From contig NZ_JAFMOW010000061.1 of the NCBI RefSeq assembly GCF_019049675.1, positions 149,803 to 213,802 on the forward strand: 64,000 nt of DNA, written 5' to 3'. Below the pieces are notes generated by a model that was not told the DNA's origin, ran no database searches, and saw only the letters and a program-made list of their open reading frames with translations. Position numbers and translations under genes: made by a program. The stretch's first letter is position 1; every line of letters begins with the position of its first letter. Of this stretch, positions 9,455 to 18,028 are shown piece by piece. The stretch comes from Rahnella bonaserana (lineage in GTDB: Bacteria > Pseudomonadota > Gammaproteobacteria > Enterobacterales > Enterobacteriaceae).

Positions 9455-9643
9455 GCCTACGTTACCGCAGTTGATAATTGCTGCGGCGGTGAAGGTTTTA
9501 GTCACAACACCGTTTTTATCAGTACAGGTTTTCACTGCATTACATACAGTGGTATCACCCACCAGGTTTAATTCAAAGCTGTTTACGCAAGTCGTGGTAC
9601 CGCCAACAATTGCGCTTGCTTCAGTCATGTTGATCTTTTTCAT
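9452..9643 (-). CDS. Double-glycine leader peptide precursor, Cys-containing microcin-like
   Basis: A 63-residue precursor. Residues 1-15 (MKKINMTEASAIVGG) form a classic double-glycine leader with Glu, Ile and Val at the expected positions before Gly-Gly. Cleavage would leave a 48-residue core, TTTCVNSF onward, with four cysteines (19, 34, 40, 59 of the precursor), many Thr/Val/Asn and a Gly-rich end. An AAGGA ribosome site lies 8 nt before ATG 9643. The next gene is DsbA-like and the operon carries a C39 exporter, so cleavage at Gly15 and two disulfides are expected. It resembles small enterobacterial proteins I recall as DUF4762, not checked. The activity (toxin, signal or other) is unknown. 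Confidence 0.85.
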   Translation of the reverse strand: MKKINMTEASAIVGGTTTCVNSFELNLVGDTTVCNAVKTCTDKNGVVTKTFTAAAIINCGNVG

Positions 9644-9738
9644 CTGTGATATCCTTATTTAGTTAGAATTAATATAAACAAAGTTTGGGCATATTATTCA
9701 CTGACCTGTTTCCAGTGACGCCCCGCACAGAGAAAGTA

Positions 9739-9936
9739 TTATAAAAATACATTCCCCTGCACGCCGAAATAATCACCTCGAACATAAACATTCAGGCTTT
9801 CATTGTCGGATGCGGCGCATTGTAGCGACGGTTTTTTAATTGGGCAATACACCCCAATGGACATAAGGCGCGCAATATCAACCGTTGAATTACACAGGTT
9901 GCAGGAGTTTTCTGATATAAAATTAAGATAAAGCAC
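9739..9936 (-). CDS. Possible small Cys-rich ORF upstream of the precursor
   Basis: An open frame of 65 codons starts at a GTG (9936) on the same strand as the export operon and ends 95 nt before the precursor ATG. The product has a short hydrophobic start (LYLNF), four Cys (NSCNLCNS, VYCP, LQCAAS) and a tail VYVRGDYFGVQGN. The frame stays open for 15 codons further upstream without an ATG, and no clear ribosome site is visible. There is no double-glycine leader, so it is not an obvious second precursor. It could be a small immunity or accessory protein, a 5'-truncated gene, or chance. Confidence 0.3.
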   Translation of the reverse strand: MLYLNFISENSCNLCNSTVDIARLMSIGVYCPIKKPSLQCAASDNESLNVYVRGDYFGVQGNVFL

Positions 9937-10122
9937 AGCGGATAAATTTAGCCGTGCCCGATGCCAGATCTGCCTTATTTAAGATGCAGGACATTTCTCA
10001 GGAAATATTAAGAATACAGGATCCTAAGATGGCAAAATTTTTTAAAAATATTTGACAGGAAAGGTTGTACAACGCTTTTGCGGGGATGCAGGGAGGAAAA
10101 ATAAAACAAAGGGAGCTAACAT

Positions 10123-10155
10123 CCCATCCGCTTCCTGTCACGGGAAACGGATGGG
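10123..10155 (-). terminator. Terminator-like hairpin after cheZ
   Basis: CCCATCCG and CGGATGGG form a perfect 8-bp stem, extended inside by TTCC/GGAA, 17 nt after the cheZ stop. On the minus strand it is followed within about 15 nt by T-rich DNA (TTTGTTTTATTTTT). It probably ends the chemotaxis transcript and separates it from the peptide operon. Confidence 0.6.
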
Positions 10156-10171
10156 CACAACACGTTCATCA

Positions 10172-10816
10172 TCAGAAACCTAATGAATCCAGCAGATCAT
10201 CAACCTGTTCCTGCGAGGCTACGACACCGACACCGTTAGCGTCGAGTTGCGGGCCGTTCAGCAGGCTGTCGGTTTCGCGTTTCTGCTTAACCTGTTGTTC
10301 AGGAATATTTTCCATCAGCACCATTAGCAGCTGATTTTCAATTTCCTGGACCACAGTCATCATGCGTTTGATCACCTGACCGGTCAGATCCTGGAAGTCC
10401 TGCGCCATCATGATTTCCATCAGCTGAGCGTTGGTAAAACTGGTGTGCTCAGGGATTTCTTTCAGATAGCTGCGGGTATCAGTCACCAGTTCGCGCGCAT
10501 CCGATAATTCAATCGGATTCTCAAACCATTCATCCCAACGCTTATCAAGTTTCTTCGCGGCAGATTCAAGTTTGTTCTGACGAGGTTGCGCGGCTTCCAC
10601 ACAGTTCAGGGCGCGCTCGGCGGCCTGAGCTGTCATGGTGACCACATAATCGAGGCGATCGCGTGCATCCGGGATCGCTTCGGCTGCCTGAGCAATGGCC
10701 TGATCCAGGCCAAGTTCACGCATGCTGTCACGCAACATACGGGTCAGTTGCCCAATGCGGGCGATAATATCGCCCGCGGTTGCTGCATCATTTGCAGGCA
10801 TTGGTATCTCTGCCAT
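10172..10816 (-). CDS. cheZ: CheZ, CheY-phosphate phosphatase
   Basis: A 214-residue protein, the same length as E. coli CheZ. It has the long helical hairpin with the catalytic stretch [10 protein letters not shown] (Asp and Gln that position the attacking water) and a C-terminal CheY-binding helix [10 protein letters not shown] after an acidic/polar linker. It dephosphorylates CheY-P and resets flagellar rotation. It follows cheY by 10 nt, with GGAG 7 nt before the ATG. It is the last chemotaxis gene here. In E. coli flhBAE comes next, but in this window the unrelated peptide operon follows. Confidence 0.97.
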   Translation of the reverse strand: MAEIPMPANDAATAGDIIARIGQLTRMLRDSMRELGLDQAIAQAAEAIPDARDRLDYVVTMTAQAAERALNCVEAAQPRQNKLESAAKKLDKRWDEWFENPIELSDARELVTDTRSYLKEIPEHTSFTNAQLMEIMMAQDFQDLTGQVIKRMMTVVQEIENQLLMVLMENIPEQQVKQKRETDSLLNGPQLDANGVGVVASQEQVDDLLDSLGF

Positions 10817-10826
10817 AGGTGTGCTC

Positions 10827-11216
10827 CTACATGCCCAGTTTTTCGAATATTTTGCCCAGCTTTTCTTCCAGCGTGGCGGCGGTAAATGGTTTCACGACAT
10901 AACCACTGGCACCGGCCTGCGCGGCTGCAACGATGTTTTCTTTCTTCGCTTCTGCCGTTACCATCAGCACCGGCAATTTAGCCAGTGCGCCATCAGCACG
11001 GATGGTTTTGAGCAGATCCAGACCGTCCATGTTTGGCATGTTCCAGTCGGATACCACGAAGTCAAAACCGCCAGCACGCAGTTTGTTCAGCGCATCAACG
11101 CCGTCTTCTGCTTCTTCAACGTTGTTGAAGCCCAGCTCTTTCAGCAGGTTGCGCACGATACGACGCATGGTAGAGAAGTCGTCTACTACCAGGAATCTCA
11201 GATTTGGATCGGCCAT
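10827..11216 (-). CDS. cheY: CheY, chemotaxis response regulator
   Basis: A 129-residue single receiver domain. The acidic pocket is VVDDFS near the N-terminus, the phospho-acceptor Asp57 sits in [12 protein letters not shown], and the switch Thr (VTAEA) and Lys (YVVKPF) are present. CheY-P binds FliM at the flagellar switch and causes clockwise rotation. The gene lies between cheB and cheZ as in the E. coli operon, with an AGGAG ribosome site about 10 nt upstream. Nothing unusual. Confidence 0.98.
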   Translation of the reverse strand: MADPNLRFLVVDDFSTMRRIVRNLLKELGFNNVEEAEDGVDALNKLRAGGFDFVVSDWNMPNMDGLDLLKTIRADGALAKLPVLMVTAEAKKENIVAAAQAGASGYVVKPFTAATLEEKLGKIFEKLGM

Positions 11217-11262
11217 GTTTTATCTACTCCTAAGGTTTGCTACCCAGCGCAAGGCTGAAAAA

Positions 11263-12312
11263 TTAAATACGTAATGCCTGACCGGCTGATATTTGTGCCA
11301 GCATCCGCTGACTGATTTGGCTGAGATCCACCACTTCGTTTACGCCACCGGTGGCGATAGCCTCACGAGGCATACCGAAAACCACACAACTGGCTTCGTT
11401 TTGTGCAAGGGTGTAAGCCCCTGCGCGGTGCATCTCGAGCATGCCGGCAGCGCCGTCATTGCCCATTCCCGTCAGGATCACCCCGACGGCATTGCGTCCG
11501 GCGTACTGCGCCACCGAACGGAATAACACGTCAACCGACGGACGATGGCGGTTAACTGCCGGACCGTCGTTCAACTTGACCTGATAGTTGGCGCCACTGC
11601 GCGCCAGTTCCATATGCCGGTCGCCCGGCGCGATATAGGCGTGCCCCGGCAAAACGCGTTCGCCGTCTTCGGCCTCTTTCACGGTTATCTGGCACAACTT
11701 GTTCAGACGCTCCGCAAACGAGCGGGTAAATCCCGGTGGCATATGTTGTGTAATCATCAGTGCCGGACAGGTCGGCGGCAGCGGTTGCAGCACGTGGCGG
11801 ATAGCCTCGGTGCCACCGGTCGATGACCCGATTGCAATCAGCTTTTCACTGCTCAGCAGCGGCGTATGACTGAGAATGCGCGGCTGTTCGGTATTGACGC
11901 TTTTATTCAGACGCGCTTTTGACGCGGTACGAATTTTGTCGGCAATCATTTCGCTGTAAGCCAGCATGCCTTCGCGGATCCCCAGCTGCGGTTTGGTGAC
12001 GAAATCAATCGCCCCCAGTTCCAGCGCACGCAGGGTGATTTCCGAGCCTTTACCGGTCAGCGACGACACCATGACCACCGGCATCGGGCGCAGGCGCATC
12101 AGCTTTTCCAGAAAATCCAGTCCGTCCATACGCGGCATTTCGACATCCAGCGTCAGTACGTCAGGGTTGAATTTCTTGATGAGATCACGTGCCACCAGAG
12201 GATCAGGCGCAGTCGCCACCATTTCCATATCCGGATGGCTGTTAATGATTTCAGTCATCAGCTGACGCATTAACGCCGAATCATCGACGCTCAACACTCT
12301 GATTTTATTCAT
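11263..12312 (-). CDS. cheB: CheB, receptor methylesterase/deamidase
   Basis: A 349-residue two-domain protein. The N-terminal receiver has the DD pair (SVDDSA) and the phospho-Asp in [12 protein letters not shown]. The C-terminal methylesterase has the catalytic Ser in AIGSSTGG, His in ITQHMPPGF and Asp in GMGNDGA. It removes methyl groups from receptor glutamates and deamidates glutamines during adaptation, opposing CheR. Its ATG touches the cheR stop (TAATG-type overlap), consistent with coupled translation. Confidence 0.97.
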   Translation of the reverse strand: MNKIRVLSVDDSALMRQLMTEIINSHPDMEMVATAPDPLVARDLIKKFNPDVLTLDVEMPRMDGLDFLEKLMRLRPMPVVMVSSLTGKGSEITLRALELGAIDFVTKPQLGIREGMLAYSEMIADKIRTASKARLNKSVNTEQPRILSHTPLLSSEKLIAIGSSTGGTEAIRHVLQPLPPTCPALMITQHMPPGFTRSFAERLNKLCQITVKEAEDGERVLPGHAYIAPGDRHMELARSGANYQVKLNDGPAVNRHRPSVDVLFRSVAQYAGRNAVGVILTGMGNDGAAGMLEMHRAGAYTLAQNEASCVVFGMPREAIATGGVNEVVDLSQISQRMLAQISAGQALRI

Positions 12313-13184
12313 TACCTCTCCTTGGCGAGGCCGTAGACAGTCTGACCGCGCAAATAAAATTCCCGGCTGATTTGGCTGAAGTTTTCGGAGTGTCCGGCAA
12401 ACATCAGACCACCCGGTTTAAGTAACGGAACAAATCGGCGTAAAATTTTCTCCTGTGTTTCTTTATCGAAATAAATCATCACATTACGGCAGAAAATTGC
12501 ATCAAACGGACCGTTCAGCTGCCACTGGTTTGCCAGCAAATTCAGCTGCTGGAAAGCCACCATCTGCGCCAGTTCAGGACGCACACGCACCAGACCGCTG
12601 TGAGGACCGGTGCCTTTGAGGAAAAATTTCTGTAATTGCTGCGGGCTGAGCGTGCGCAGCTCTTCCAGCCGGTAAACGCCGGCCGTGGCTTTTTCCAGCA
12701 CCTGCGTGTCAATGTCACTCGCCTGAATACGGCAGCTCGTCATGCGCGGGCCGAGCGCCTCACTGAGGGTCATGGCGATGGAATACGGCTCTTCGCCGGT
12801 TGACGCCGCCGTGCTCCACACACTGTAATTATTCGGGCGTGAACGGGCATGCTCCGCCAGAATCGGAAAGTGGTGTGCTTCGCGGAAAAACGCCGTCAGG
12901 TTGGTGGTCAGCGCATTAATAAACGCCTGCCATTCCGGGCTGTTGCTGTCGTTTTCCAGCAACGCCATATAACTGGCAAAGTCATTCAGCCCGAGGATAC
13001 GCAACCGCCGGACCAGGCGGTTGTAGACCATTTCCCGTTTATGGTCTGCCAGTACAATTCCCGCACGCTGATAGATAAGTTCGCTTATCCGGCGGAAATG
13101 GGTATCTGACAGCGGTAAACGCTGGATCATCTGAGCCATGATCGAAGTGTTATCAGCACTCATTGGCGAGCCTGGTTGATTCAT
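12312..13184 (-). CDS. cheR: CheR, receptor methyltransferase
   Basis: A 290-residue SAM-dependent methyltransferase close to E. coli CheR (286 residues). It has the all-alpha N-terminal domain with [13 protein letters not shown], the SAM-binding STGEEPYS motif and the CRNVMIYFD segment. It methylates glutamates of the chemoreceptors and docks on their C-terminal NWETF pentapeptide, which both receptors here carry. GGAG lies 7 nt before ATG 13184. Confidence 0.97.
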   Translation of the reverse strand: MNQPGSPMSADNTSIMAQMIQRLPLSDTHFRRISELIYQRAGIVLADHKREMVYNRLVRRLRILGLNDFASYMALLENDSNSPEWQAFINALTTNLTAFFREAHHFPILAEHARSRPNNYSVWSTAASTGEEPYSIAMTLSEALGPRMTSCRIQASDIDTQVLEKATAGVYRLEELRTLSPQQLQKFFLKGTGPHSGLVRVRPELAQMVAFQQLNLLANQWQLNGPFDAIFCRNVMIYFDKETQEKILRRFVPLLKPGGLMFAGHSENFSQISREFYLRGQTVYGLAKER

Positions 13185-13280
13185 GGTGCAGCTCCATTAA
13201 ATGGACAGGTGGTATTACGGGTACCCAATTCACTCTTCATCCGCTGATTATTCATCCGCGACTTTTCATAGATGACCTTG

Positions 13281-14951
13281 TCAGAAAGTTTCCCAGTTAT
13301 CCGCAGAACCTGCTCGCGCTGGCGCCGCAATTAACGCAGGTTGAGCCACCTGGCGTGGTGTAAAGCCCTGAGCCGTACCGTTGTGGCGCGGCAGAGCGCC
13401 ATCGGCTGAAGCAAGGCGGAACACCGAAACCGCGCGGGTCAGGTTTTCAGATTCTGCTTCCAGCGTATGTGTGGAGGAAGCGGCCTGCTGAACCAGCGTG
13501 GCGTTTTGCTGTGTCACCTGATCCATCTGCGTCACGGCAATAGAAACCTGTTCGATACCGCGACTTTGCTCGTCGGAGGCTGAGGCGATTTCGCCCATAA
13601 TGTCGGTCACCCGGGTCACGGCGCGAACGATGTCATCCATGGTATTACCGGCAGATTCCACCAGTACGGACCCCTGGCTGACGCGGCTGACGGACTCATC
13701 AATCAGCGCTTTGATTTCTTTCGCGGCCTGAGCACTGCGCTGTGCAAGGCTGCGCACTTCACCGGCCACTACCGCAAATCCACGACCCTGCTCACCCGCA
13801 CGGGCGGCTTCTACCGCAGCGTTCAGAGCCAGAATGTTGGTCTGGAAAGCAATGCCATCAATCACGCTGGTGATCGCACTGATTTTTTTCGAGCTGCCCG
13901 CAATGTCATTCATGGTTTTCACCACATTGCCGGTCAGTTCACCGCCCTTTTCAGCGGTATTCGACGCATCACGCGCCAGCTGCGTCGCCTGACGGGCGTT
14001 CTCGGCGTTCTGTTTCACGGTCGCGGTCAGCTGTTCCATACTGGCGGCCGTTTCTTCCAGTGCAGAGGCCTGTTGTTCAGTACGGGAAGACAAATCGGTA
14101 TTACCCGCCGCAATGCCTTTCAGGCCAGCAAACATGGTGTCGGCGCCGTGGCGCACGGTACGTACTGTTTGTGCCAGCGAGGACTGCATCTGTTGCAGGC
14201 TTTCGAGCATCACTTTGATTTCGTAGCGCCCTTCTGCCACGATCGGCGCAGAAATATCGCCAGAACCGATACGGTCAAAATGGGCACGCATGGTAGTCAG
14301 CGGACGGAACAGGATCCGGCGCGTAACAACCAGCGCCAGCGCCGTCAGCGCCAGCAATAGCAGGATGATCACCGTCGTATTGATCATCACGCTCTGATAA
14401 GACGCCGCAGTTTGGGTCTGCGCCTGCTGGAAACGCCCGCCGACGTACGCGACATAATTGCCAACATCCTGCTGGAACTGATCCTGATATTTTTGAGTCG
14501 GACTGCCGAGAAACGCCGCCATGTCACCACGCGATAACGCATCAATCAGCACCTGCAACATGCCGTGCAATGCTTCGTAGCTGGCTTTGTTAACGGTGGT
14601 CAGCTCAGCGGCCTTTTCGGTTCTGCGTGGCAGAGCCAGAAAAGCAGCGTAAGAATCTTCAGCACTTTTCAGGCTGTTTTTCGCGTCAGCCATCAGTTGT
14701 GTCACGGTTTCCTGAGGCTGTTTCAGCGCCAGACGCGTGGCCGCGCGGTTCAGTGTGTTGCGGGTTTGCAGCAGATATGACCAGCTCTGGTTCAGCGCAT
14801 CACGCTGCTCAGCAGTATTAGATATCTGCTCAAAATTCATTTTATCCGTGTGGGCGGCATACAGTGACAAGCCACTGCTCACCAGTTGCATCACAAAAAA
14901 TACTATCAATAACAAAAACATGCAGGTGGACACACGGATGTGCTTAAACAT
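13281..14951 (-). CDS. Methyl-accepting chemotaxis protein, Tar/Tsr type (second receptor)
   Basis: A 556-residue transmembrane chemoreceptor. TM1 lies at about residues 8-30, then a four-helix periplasmic sensor domain and TM2 at about 190-212, then HAMP and the conserved signalling hairpin with [19 protein letters not shown]. It ends in NWETF, the CheR/CheB tether. The sensor domain keeps the three arginines of the Tar/Tsr amino-acid pocket ([12 protein letters not shown]), with SPT later, so an amino-acid ligand is likely but unidentified. It follows the first receptor by 189 nt and precedes cheR, the position of tar/tap in E. coli. A GAGG ribosome site lies 7 nt upstream. Confidence 0.93.
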   Translation of the reverse strand: MFKHIRVSTCMFLLLIVFFVMQLVSSGLSLYAAHTDKMNFEQISNTAEQRDALNQSWSYLLQTRNTLNRAATRLALKQPQETVTQLMADAKNSLKSAEDSYAAFLALPRRTEKAAELTTVNKASYEALHGMLQVLIDALSRGDMAAFLGSPTQKYQDQFQQDVGNYVAYVGGRFQQAQTQTAASYQSVMINTTVIILLLLALTALALVVTRRILFRPLTTMRAHFDRIGSGDISAPIVAEGRYEIKVMLESLQQMQSSLAQTVRTVRHGADTMFAGLKGIAAGNTDLSSRTEQQASALEETAASMEQLTATVKQNAENARQATQLARDASNTAEKGGELTGNVVKTMNDIAGSSKKISAITSVIDGIAFQTNILALNAAVEAARAGEQGRGFAVVAGEVRSLAQRSAQAAKEIKALIDESVSRVSQGSVLVESAGNTMDDIVRAVTRVTDIMGEIASASDEQSRGIEQVSIAVTQMDQVTQQNATLVQQAASSTHTLEAESENLTRAVSVFRLASADGALPRHNGTAQGFTPRQVAQPALIAAPARAGSADNWETF

Positions 14952-15140
14952 GGATAACCTCGTTAGCTGCCAGCCCTGACCGGCACCTTATTTCTTAATA
15001 CCCTTCATATTCAGGTCTGCAGATGCGTTGGCTGCTCTCCGTCACCCGAATCACTTAGTAAAGTAAGTTCATCGGGATTTCTTCGTTTGCCGCCTGCCTG
15101 CAAACCTGACTATTTTGGGTAGCGATGTTGATGTACGTGC

Positions 15141-16832
15141 TTAGAAGGTTTCCCAGTTCTCAGTTAAATCTGTACTTTGTGCTCCACCTTTTCCGGCTTT
15201 AGAACCTGAAAGGTTCGGAGTCAACAGAGGCAGTCTCGAAGAGGACGGGTTCTGGCGCACGTTGTTATTTGTGGTCTGACTCAGCGTAAAGACCGCCACA
15301 GATTGCGTCAGCAGGCTGGCCTGCTCTTCCAGTGCCGCCGAAGCGGAAGCGGATTCTTCAACCAGTGAGGCGTTCTGCTGCGTCACCCGATCCATTTCAG
15401 TAATAGCCTGTGCAACCTGCTCAATCCCGCGGCTTTGTTCATCAGATGCCGACGTGATTTCGCCCATAATGTCAGTTACACGCGTGACGGCATTCACCAT
15501 GTCATTCATGGTTTCACCGGCACTTTCTGCCAAAACTGAACCGGTATTAATGCGGCTGACAGAATCATCAATCAGCCCCTTAATTTCTTTTGCTGCCTGG
15601 GCGCTGCGCTGCGCCAGGGTACGCACTTCACCGGCCACAACCGCAAATCCGCGACCTTGCTCGCCTGCACGGGCCGCTTCGACCGCGGCGTTCAGAGCCA
15701 GAATGTTGGTCTGGAAGGCAATCCCGTCGATAACACCGGTGATGTCAGTGATTTTCTTCGAGCTGCTGGCGATGTCATTCATGGTATCGACCACGTTTGC
15801 CACCACTTTCCCGCCCTTCAGCGCGGTTTCTGACGCGCTCAGTGCCAGCTGGCTGGCCTGACGGGCATTTTCGGCGTTCTGTTTCACGGTCGCGGTCAGC
15901 TGTTCCATACTGGCTGCGGTTTCTTCCAGCGCAGATGCCTGCTGTTCGGTACGGGAAGATAAATCACTGTTACCCGCCGAAATTTCGCTCGCGCCGCTGT
16001 AAATAGCATCGGCACCATGACGCACGCCGGTAACCGTACGGATCAGTTCGTCCTGCATGTACCTGAGACTATCGGCAAGCTGGCCGATTTCATTACGGCT
16101 TTTCACGACTATTTCATGCGTGAGATCACCGGTTGCAATTTTGCGGATGGTCTCGACGATATTTTTCAGAGGATGGATCAGGATGCGCTGCACGCCGGTC
16201 CAGGCCAGAACGATGAAGACCAGTAAGACAATCAGGACGCTGCCGAGCATCCACATCGCGTGTTTGAAGGAGTTTTCACTCACTTTCACTGCGTCGTTGT
16301 AGAGATGATCGTTCTGGTCGATATAGGTCACGAACGCTTTTTCGAAGTTATCCTGATATTGCTGTGTAGGCTGTTCGAAGAAGTCGTTAATGCGGCCCAG
16401 ACCAATCAGCTCGATCAGTTCAGAAAGCGCATCATGCAGAACCTGATACTGCTTTTTGGCATCGGCGGCGAACTGCGGATTCTGGCTGGCATCCACCGGG
16501 ATTTTTTGATAATTGGCGAAATGCTGATCGGCAATTTGCAGATCTTTCGTCGCCGTATCAACCAGCTCTTTCACCGTGGCACCGCTGCCCATCTGGTTAG
16601 CGTCGAGCATAAAACGAATACCCGCACGGTTTAACGTATTGCGGGTCTGCAGCAGGTAGATCCAGCTGGCATTGAATTCCGCCTGCTGCAAACGAATCTG
16701 CTGAGAAGTGGTGAAGTTGTCTTTGTCTGTCTTCAAAGATTTAAAGAACAGGCCACCGGATACCAACTGTAAAGCACCGAAGACCATCAGTAAGATCACG
16801 ATTCCCGTGACCACTTTCATACGGTTAAACAT
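15141..16832 (-). CDS. Methyl-accepting chemotaxis protein, Tsr-like (first receptor)
   Basis: A 563-residue chemoreceptor closest in my reading to serine receptor Tsr: the start [15 protein letters not shown], the pocket [14 protein letters not shown] and the [11 protein letters not shown] loop all fit. TM1 is at about residues 8-30 and TM2 at about 195-217, followed by HAMP and a signalling domain with the invariant hairpin tip. It ends in NWETF. A near-perfect sigma-28 promoter lies 36 nt upstream of the ATG, so transcription starts afresh here despite the accessory DNA separating it from cheW. The ligand assignment is by similarity only. Confidence 0.94.
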   Translation of the reverse strand: MFNRMKVVTGIVILLMVFGALQLVSGGLFFKSLKTDKDNFTTSQQIRLQQAEFNASWIYLLQTRNTLNRAGIRFMLDANQMGSGATVKELVDTATKDLQIADQHFANYQKIPVDASQNPQFAADAKKQYQVLHDALSELIELIGLGRINDFFEQPTQQYQDNFEKAFVTYIDQNDHLYNDAVKVSENSFKHAMWMLGSVLIVLLVFIVLAWTGVQRILIHPLKNIVETIRKIATGDLTHEIVVKSRNEIGQLADSLRYMQDELIRTVTGVRHGADAIYSGASEISAGNSDLSSRTEQQASALEETAASMEQLTATVKQNAENARQASQLALSASETALKGGKVVANVVDTMNDIASSSKKITDITGVIDGIAFQTNILALNAAVEAARAGEQGRGFAVVAGEVRTLAQRSAQAAKEIKGLIDDSVSRINTGSVLAESAGETMNDMVNAVTRVTDIMGEITSASDEQSRGIEQVAQAITEMDRVTQQNASLVEESASASAALEEQASLLTQSVAVFTLSQTTNNNVRQNPSSSRLPLLTPNLSGSKAGKGGAQSTDLTENWETF

Positions 16833-16867
16833 GTTGTTCCTTTTTGAATTGGATTTATCTGGAACAG

Positions 16868-16894
16868 TTATCGGCAGAAAGTGCGGGAACTTTA
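16868..16894 (-). promoter_or_regulatory. Sigma-28 (FliA) promoter for receptor/cheRBYZ unit
   Basis: On the minus strand the sequence reads TAAAGTTC, 11 nt, GCCGATAA. That is one mismatch from the class III flagellar consensus TAAAGTTT-N11-GCCGATAA. It sits 36 nt upstream of the Tsr-like receptor ATG and points into it. It would keep receptors and cheRBYZ under FliA control although they are cut off from the mot-cheAW transcript. Confidence 0.88.
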
Positions 16895-16932
16895 TGTGAT
16901 GAGGATCGGATTTTTACGGGGGAGTCGGGGGG

Positions 16933-17526
16933 TCAGGCAACAGTAGCGACAAAACTCTTCAACAGCGCGATGCGCTGAGCGTCCGGGTTCACCAGCAGGT
17001 CGTTATGGATGGTCAGCACCACACCTTTAAGTAATTCGGTGGTGTTATCAATGTGGGACAGATTTTTGAGCCTTTCGATATCATTGCCGATCTCACGCCC
17101 TTTCAGGGAAAGACGCTTATTCGCCATACCGGTAGCCAGTTCGGATGTCAGCATAGTCACCACACGCATTGCGGCTTCCGGACTGGAAGCCAGATGATGA
17201 ATATAATATTTAAGCAGTAACGGCACGAAATCAGGGGTTGCCCCCAGTTCTGCACTCGCCATATTCAGCAGGTCAATCATGTGCGCTGGCACGCGGGATT
17301 CCACGGCTTTGCGTTGTATCTGTAACTGTTTTTTGATGGCAGGCACAGACTGAAAAGGGATCACCGCAACGCTGTCGCAGGTTTTACATACGCCCGCGAT
17401 AACGTTTTTCACTACACCGCTGCCGTCATCAAACGGCACATCGCGCAGCTGATAGCTCACCGTGCGAAAAGCCTCACACACACCGCACTCAGCTCTTTCT
17501 TCATCGCCTACTTTGACAATAATCAT
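16933..17526 (-). CDS. Putative antitoxin with YgiT/MqsA-type zinc finger
   Basis: A 197-residue protein. The N-terminus has two CxxC pairs about 34 residues apart (CGVC near residue 14, CKTC near 48), the pattern of the MqsA/YgiT zinc domain. The rest is helical (residues 75-195) without a recognisable Xre helix-turn-helix, so it is not a standard MqsA. It begins 8 nt after the stop of a 98-residue basic protein, the toxin-first order of mqsRA. The antitoxin call rests on zinc finger plus gene order. It could instead be an unrelated zinc-ribbon regulator. Confidence 0.5.
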   Translation of the reverse strand: MIIVKVGDEERAECGVCEAFRTVSYQLRDVPFDDGSGVVKNVIAGVCKTCDSVAVIPFQSVPAIKKQLQIQRKAVESRVPAHMIDLLNMASAELGATPDFVPLLLKYYIHHLASSPEAAMRVVTMLTSELATGMANKRLSLKGREIGNDIERLKNLSHIDNTTELLKGVVLTIHNDLLVNPDAQRIALLKSFVATVA

Positions 17527-17534
17527 ATCTTCCC

Positions 17535-17831
17535 TTAATGATGAACACTGATGAAAACGCTATTGGGTTCTGCAAAATACCCTTTGATGTACCAGTTAAC
17601 CCCGGCGTACCAGAGGGTAATAATATGGACATCAATACTGCTATCTAAATGGTGAGTACGTAGTTCGTAATGCTGCCCGCCAGCCAGATGAATAACCCTT
17701 TCCAATTGCTGCGCAGTCACATCTCCCGTGCTTAAAAGATTCTTGAGATGAATTCCACGCCTGACCGCAAATCTGACTTTTCCATTCTTTAAACATTCGA
17801 TCACCTTCCATTTGATCTCTCTGAAACTCAT
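17535..17831 (-). CDS. Putative toxin of a toxin-antitoxin pair
   Basis: A 98-residue, Arg/Lys/His-rich protein with alternating helix and strand pattern. Its segments include KNGKVRFAVRRG, HYELRTHHL, VHIITLWYAGVNWYIKGYF and the terminal FISVHH. Size, charge and the strand-rich C-terminus suit the RelE/MqsR or DUF4258 style of small RNase toxin, but I cannot assign a family firmly. A GAGG ribosome site lies just before ATG 17831. It is the first gene of a two-gene unit with the zinc-finger protein and lies in accessory DNA, typical for such modules. Confidence 0.45.
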   Translation of the reverse strand: MSFREIKWKVIECLKNGKVRFAVRRGIHLKNLLSTGDVTAQQLERVIHLAGGQHYELRTHHLDSSIDVHIITLWYAGVNWYIKGYFAEPNSVFISVHH

Positions 17832-18028
17832 GTGGCCTCAATGTACGCCAATTGTCGTACTTAATCAAATTATCATTTTGCTTCCCGTTTTTTTCGTGAA
17901 GCCCCTCGCCGCAGGGCTATCACGCCATATCCAGTAAAAAGATGCGCAGGGAAAATGATTATTTTTCACGCAAATGGAAGATGTTACGCAAAACAGCGCG
18001 GCTTACTTTGCAACGCTGATTTTTAGAG

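Noticed and set aside
9739..9936. Second double-glycine peptide precursor
   Set aside because: No Gly-Gly leader and no ATG; kept only as a low-confidence ORF.
17641..17868. 75-codon frame overlapping the putative toxin gene
   Set aside because: Out-of-frame overlap with a better supported gene that has a ribosome site and partner.
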